Below are positions 61,301 through 64,000 of a DNA stretch of 64,000 bases, piece by piece (the stretch's first letter is position 1; each line of letters starts with the position of its first letter). Where the stretch lies: contig CAMDKK010000009.1 of NCBI GenBank assembly GCA_945901045.1, positions 19,997 to 83,996 on the forward strand, given 5' to 3'. Under the pieces are notes generated by a model. It saw only the letters and a program-made list of their open reading frames with translations, searched no databases and had not been told where the DNA came from. Both the position numbers and the translations under genes were made by a program. Source of the stretch: Limnohabitans sp. Rim8 (GTDB taxonomy: Bacteria > Pseudomonadota > Gammaproteobacteria > Burkholderiales > Burkholderiaceae_C).

Positions 61301-64000
61301 GCCGTGTCAAGGCAGACACCAGTGGGGCCTGGTCGATCATTCCCGTGCCGACTCTGGTCGATGGCGTGCTGCTTTCGGCCATTGCCGACGACGAGGCCGG
61401 ATTCATCAGCCTGCCCAGCACCGGCGCCGTTGAATCGGGTGTCCCGACCCAGGTACCTTCCATCCTGTCGATGACCGACGATGTCGCGCGCTTACTCGGC
61501 GCTCTGTCTCCGGGCGCCTCGACCAACGACGCCACCCCCACCTTGCGCGGCACACTCAGTGCAGTGCTGGGTGCAGGCGAGAGCGTGCGCGTGTTTGATG
61601 GCAGCGTCGATATTGGCCAGGCAGTGGTCACTGGCACGGGCTGGAGCTTCACACCGGCACAAGCGATGGCGCAAGGGGCGCACGACTTCAAGGTACAGGT
61701 CGTCAGGGGCAGCCGCTTGGGCGCGGCATCCTCGGGCTTTGGCATTATTGTGGACACCATTTCACCAGATGCACCGGTGATGAATGCCCTGTCGACGGAT
61801 GACTTGATCAACCCGACCGAGCAGCTCAGTCGCATCACGGGCAGCGCCGAGCCTGGCGCAACAGTGGCGCTTTCACTGGGCTCGGGCCAGGTGCGCAGCA
61901 TCGTTGCCGACGCACAAGGCGCCTGGGACTACACCCTAAAGGCGAGCGATTGGGCTGTGATCGGCCAGGGCGGCTTGAAGCTCACCGCCATCGCCACCGA
62001 TGCCGCCGGCAACATCAGTGCGGCTTCACCTGACCGCCTGATCACATTAGACAGCTTGGCGCCCGCCGCTGACACCCTGACCCTGGAGGGCCTGACCGAC
62101 AGCGGCAGCAGTGCCCTTGATGGCCTCACGCAAGACGGCACCTTCAGCTTTGCGGTCAGCGGCAACGAGACGGACTCCACGCTGAGCTACGAAATCTCAA
62201 CCGATGGCGGCACCACCTGGACAACCACCACCGCCAACCAGACGGCGCTGGCCGATGGCAACTACCAATTCCGCGCCACGGCTACCGATGTTGCAGGCAA
62301 CCGCGCTACTGGCAACACCACCAGTGTGACCATTGACAACACTGCTCCGGCAGCCGGCACTTTATCGTTGAACGGGTTAACCGACACTGGTGCCAGCAAC
62401 AGCGACAAAATCACCCAAAATGGCACTTTCAGCCTTGCCGTGGCCGGCAGCGAAACCGACGCTACGCTGAGCTACGAAGTATCCACCGATGGCGGCACCA
62501 CTTGGGCATCCACCACCGCCAACCAGACGGCGCTGGCCGATGGCAGCTACCAATTCCGATCCACTGCTACCGATGCCGCAGGCAACCGCGCTACCAGCAA
62601 CACCACCAGTATGACGGTGGATAACACCGCTCCGGTGACCGGAACATTAACCTTTGCCAACTTAACCGACACCGGCTCAAGTAACAACGACGGCATTACC
62701 CAAGGCAACACCTTTAACTTGGCCGTGGCCGGCATTGAAGCAGATGCTACGCTCAGCTACGAAATTTCCACAGATGGCGGCATCACCTGGAGTGCAACCA
62801 CGGTTGCCCAAACCAACTTGCCCGACGGCACCTACAGCTACCGCGCCACCGTGACCGATGCCGCAGGCAACAGTGCCATTGGCAGTGTCGTTAATCTCAC
62901 TTTAGATAACACTGCTCCAGCAGCCGGCACCTTGGCGTTGGTCGACCTGGCCGATACCGGTGCTAGCAACAGCGACGGCATTACCAAGGATGGCACTTTT
63001 AGCTTGGCCGTGACTGGCAGCGAACTAGATGCGACGCTGAGCTACGAAGTCTCGACCAACGGCGGCACCACGTGGACAACCACCACTGCCAACCAGACGG
63101 CGCTGGCCGATGGCAACTACCAATTCCGCGCCACGGCTACCGATGTTGCAGGCAACCGCGCTACTGGCAACACCACCAGTGTGACCATTGACAACACCGC
63201 TCCGGCGGCCGGCACCCTGTCGTTTGCTGAATTCACCGACAGTGGCGCAAGCACCAGCGACAAGATTACCAACGACGACAGCTTTAACCTGAGCTTGGCA
63301 GGGCAAGAAGCTAACAGCAGCGTGCTGTACGAAATATCGACCGATGGTGGCGATTCGTGGACCACCACCAGCGTCAGCCAGACGGCGCTGACCGATGGCA
63401 CTTACAGCTACCGCGCTACTGTGACAGATGCAGCGGGTAACCGCACCACCGGCAGCACCATCAGCATGACCGTGGACAAAACCGCGCCAGAGCTGCCGGT
63501 AATTAACCCTGTGACCACCAACGATATTGTCAACATTGCCTCGCAAAATGCGGTGATGAGTGGCACTGCAGAAGCTGGCGCCACGGTTGCGCTCTTGTTT
63601 AACGGCACCGTGCGTAGCGTAACCGCCAATTTACTTGGCGCTTGGGCGTACACGCTCACTGCAGACGACATCACGGCAATGGGCCAAGGCAGCAAAACCG
63701 TGAGCGCAACCGCAACCGACGCTGCCGGCAACACCAGCGACCCTGCGACACGCACCCTTACGGTGGACACGATTGCGCCTGCTGCGCCGGTGATCAATAT
63801 AGTTGCGGGTGACGACAAGATCAACTATGCCGAGCGCGGCGCGGCAATCATCGGTACGGCCGATGCGGGCACCACGGTTGCGCTAACGCTGGGTGGCAAC
63901 ACCTATACCGTAACGGTAGATGGCACGGGTGTCTGGACGTACCCGCTGACAGAAACCGACATCAACGCCATGGGGCAGGGCAGCAATAAAATTTTGAGTG
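58309..64000 (+). CDS. Giant BapA/SiiE-like repeat adhesin, N-terminal 1897 residues (runs off window)
   Basis: From the ATG at 58309 one frame stays open to the window edge with no stop. Residues 1-120 form a BapA-type prefix domain (AKRIGDNLLLTYQDGTQVTL, then ENYYIES). A hydrophobic segment follows at about 158-178. Residues 200-400 are Ig-like modules (DARPTFAGRGAEPGATVSV, VDTIAP). At 405-431 there is an EF-hand-like loop (D420-x-N-x-N...D428, E431). About 440-830 is an Ala/Ser-rich, probably helical region. From about 870 on, Ig-like modules of 90-100 residues repeat, ending in five exact 95-residue copies and two SiiE-like modules. Such proteins are secreted by type I systems and mediate biofilm or surface attachment. 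The secretion signal and exporter genes lie outside the window. Confidence 0.9.
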   Translation, partial: MKKNTQYEIVFHNGQSAQTLIPGKPNTFKAKAGEHYRILKRQGNKDQLLDNVIAKRIGDNLLLTYQDGTQVTLENYYIESKALVPCDVTLPGSDGVLYRLGAHNAAGAMLDDASYLVYAHGEPHVLMSMAQGNAALVSELAGLRGVFITYPSPDSLSLSGYGLTAATILPLFSAALLTSKAPSNDTVALADAPTLPTSPWTASDDVGSVPVEIANKAVTNDARPTFAGRGAEPGATVSVIEGGVVLGTALVAADGSWRFTPTSDLAEGVHSMSYTLTNAAGKKSVASAAIEFTVDTIAPNVLAIVLDQSDDGNPSNGVDLRITIAPGAKAVDSITTKVLRDSVLVETIVSTLTQANIDAGHLAVHVDAASVTTDGRYSVTTQLTDPAGNQGLGVTNTTAFTVFTGLVHDDYLANAFVFVDSNRNNRWDAGEATTQTNASGFFKFAFDPQGAPVLAMGGVDTASGSANSGVVYRAYPGSLDASDAGINIVLSPLSSLIAAVADQAADSGQGIDSVALLAAATVVNTVLKLGSSDPASLLNFDPVAASSAADASAAALGLLSANRQLGLLFSATAAMIDGAMTADAPTGTGSQLGIGALADLVLTRSQAETTVSLRNTADIEATVQRSMDASNIGGFTQDLRASTPADLTLLSSVIGGFNASIDTTTTGTAGAQSVNAVATLRAASDQLLPMLKQSGSEAATDRGGDISLSASLAALNNGVSAEVDIAAYVQAQTDSVSQIKDVFETNSAVGKVGRLVRLDIQLPSLGLGDAVDSLTLSGLPAGVELLRVDPLTGLATALSSSTDGAFQIAPQDVGYLVIRSAEVVRGSLTLAATNQVGTTITNYSGTLAIDIGALPAIARVTLGAVSDDVGVVTGELTNGARTDDARPMLSGALSRELQAGEVVKVYDGTNYIGNASITGLGWTLTLDVTQTLTEGMHELTARVESGGQVQSASRLFKLTVDTQAPPAPTLHPSDGSKVSGTSEPGAWVSVSSGGALIGRVKADTSGAWSIIPVPTLVDGVLLSAIADDEAGFISLPSTGAVESGVPTQVPSILSMTDDVARLLGALSPGASTNDATPTLRGTLSAVLGAGESVRVFDGSVDIGQAVVTGTGWSFTPAQAMAQGAHDFKVQVVRGSRLGAASSGFGIIVDTISPDAPVMNALSTDDLINPTEQLSRITGSAEPGATVALSLGSGQVRSIVADAQGAWDYTLKASDWAVIGQGGLKLTAIATDAAGNISAASPDRLITLDSLAPAADTLTLEGLTDSGSSALDGLTQDGTFSFAVSGNETDSTLSYEISTDGGTTWTTTTANQTALADGNYQFRATATDVAGNRATGNTTSVTIDNTAPAAGTLSLNGLTDTGASNSDKITQNGTFSLAVAGSETDATLSYEVSTDGGTTWASTTANQTALADGSYQFRSTATDAAGNRATSNTTSMTVDNTAPVTGTLTFANLTDTGSSNNDGITQGNTFNLAVAGIEADATLSYEISTDGGITWSATTVAQTNLPDGTYSYRATVTDAAGNSAIGSVVNLTLDNTAPAAGTLALVDLADTGASNSDGITKDGTFSLAVTGSELDATLSYEVSTNGGTTWTTTTANQTALADGNYQFRATATDVAGNRATGNTTSVTIDNTAPAAGTLSFAEFTDSGASTSDKITNDDSFNLSLAGQEANSSVLYEISTDGGDSWTTTSVSQTALTDGTYSYRATVTDAAGNRTTGSTISMTVDKTAPELPVINPVTTNDIVNIASQNAVMSGTAEAGATVALLFNGTVRSVTANLLGAWAYTLTADDITAMGQGSKTVSATATDAAGNTSDPATRTLTVDTIAPAAPVINIVAGDDKINYAERGAAIIGTADAGTTVALTLGGNTYTVTVDGTGVWTYPLTETDINAMGQGSNKILS
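62050..63474 (+). repeat. Five tandem 285-bp (95-residue) Ig-like repeats in the adhesin
   Basis: Units start at 62050, 62335, 62620, 62905 and 63190 and each is exactly 285 bp, with no insertion or deletion. Each begins D-[NS]-x-APxxxTL and contains LSYE[VI]ST[DN]GG and ATxTDxAGN. Units 1 and 4 share an identical 110-bp block. Different, 291-bp modules (VIN...AGATVAL type) follow from 63475. Confidence 0.95.

Noticed and set aside
58636-63824. Minus-strand frames opposite the adhesin (up to 298 codons)
   Set aside because: Repetitive mirror translations of the Ig repeats. The plus-strand frame is continuous and has clear domains.

Overview
The window looks like a chromosome segment of a betaproteobacterium of the order Burkholderiales, probably Comamonadaceae and plausibly a freshwater Limnohabitans/Rhodoferax-type organism. 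This is inferred from several traits: the recG-oxyR-ubiA order, PhaM and polyhydroxybutyrate biology, DUF3108/DUF3567/DUF2946 proteins, a yraN-SIS-dolP block divergent from rsmI, and many aromatic-acid catabolic genes. No rRNA, tRNA, complete insertion sequence, prophage or CRISPR array was seen. Gene density is high and short ATGA start/stop overlaps are common.

Layout. 1-5.4 kb: ubiA (partial), oxyR and recG on the minus strand, then a secreted M14 peptidase and queA. 5.4-8.8 kb: a three-gene ring-hydroxylating oxygenase operon (NagG/NagH- or AndAc/AndAd-like, no reductase gene) and an alpha/beta hydrolase. 9.1-14.1 kb: tgt, a FIST protein coupled to phaM, and a copper locus (PCu(A)C, YcnI, DUF2946) with a likely remnant of an outer-membrane receptor. 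14.2-24 kb: a GST, a VOC protein, an FAH-family hydrolase divergent from an IclR regulator, DUF3108, DUF3567, an AbrB-type membrane protein, a class III aminotransferase, purU and glcD. 24-29.5 kb: a 20-copy hexanucleotide repeat, then a MarR-controlled set resembling the 3-hydroxyphenylacetate-to-homogentisate pathway (flavoprotein, DUF2783 small protein, fumarylacetoacetase), then an asparaginase. 29.5-35 kb: yggS/pilT, a 3-hydroxyisobutyrate-dehydrogenase-like gene, dolP-SIS-yraN and rsmI.

35-44.5 kb is a minus-strand homoprotocatechuate (3,4-dihydroxyphenylacetate) meta-cleavage operon: hpaR, split hpaG1/hpaG2, hpaE, hpaD, hpaF and hpaH. A ribbon-helix-helix/PIN toxin-antitoxin pair sits between hpaE and hpaD. 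A 42-codon fragment resembling the start of hpaI lies where the pathway aldolase would be expected. A class II aldolase, a PanE-like reductase and an EamA transporter follow in the same direction. 44.5-57.5 kb: nitronate monooxygenase, radA, a small membrane protein, ilvE, a zinc-finger protein, a broken O-antigen-ligase-like gene, three overlapping glycosyltransferase-type genes, a two-component system, ampG, an M48 metallopeptidase and an MBL hydrolase.

The last 5.7 kb is one uninterrupted reading frame without a stop: the first 1897 residues of a giant BapA/SiiE-like adhesin. It follows an unusually long AT-rich non-coding stretch. It contains five consecutive, exactly 285-bp repeats, two of which share an identical 110-bp block. 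Short REP-like palindromes (core GGAGCCNGCCTGCNGGCGAT) recur in many intergenic gaps between 5.8 and 42.5 kb. The catabolic genes point to funnelling of salicylate/anthranilate-type, hydroxyphenylacetate-type and homoprotocatechuate-type aromatics into central metabolism. The adhesin and surface-glycan genes point to a variable cell surface.
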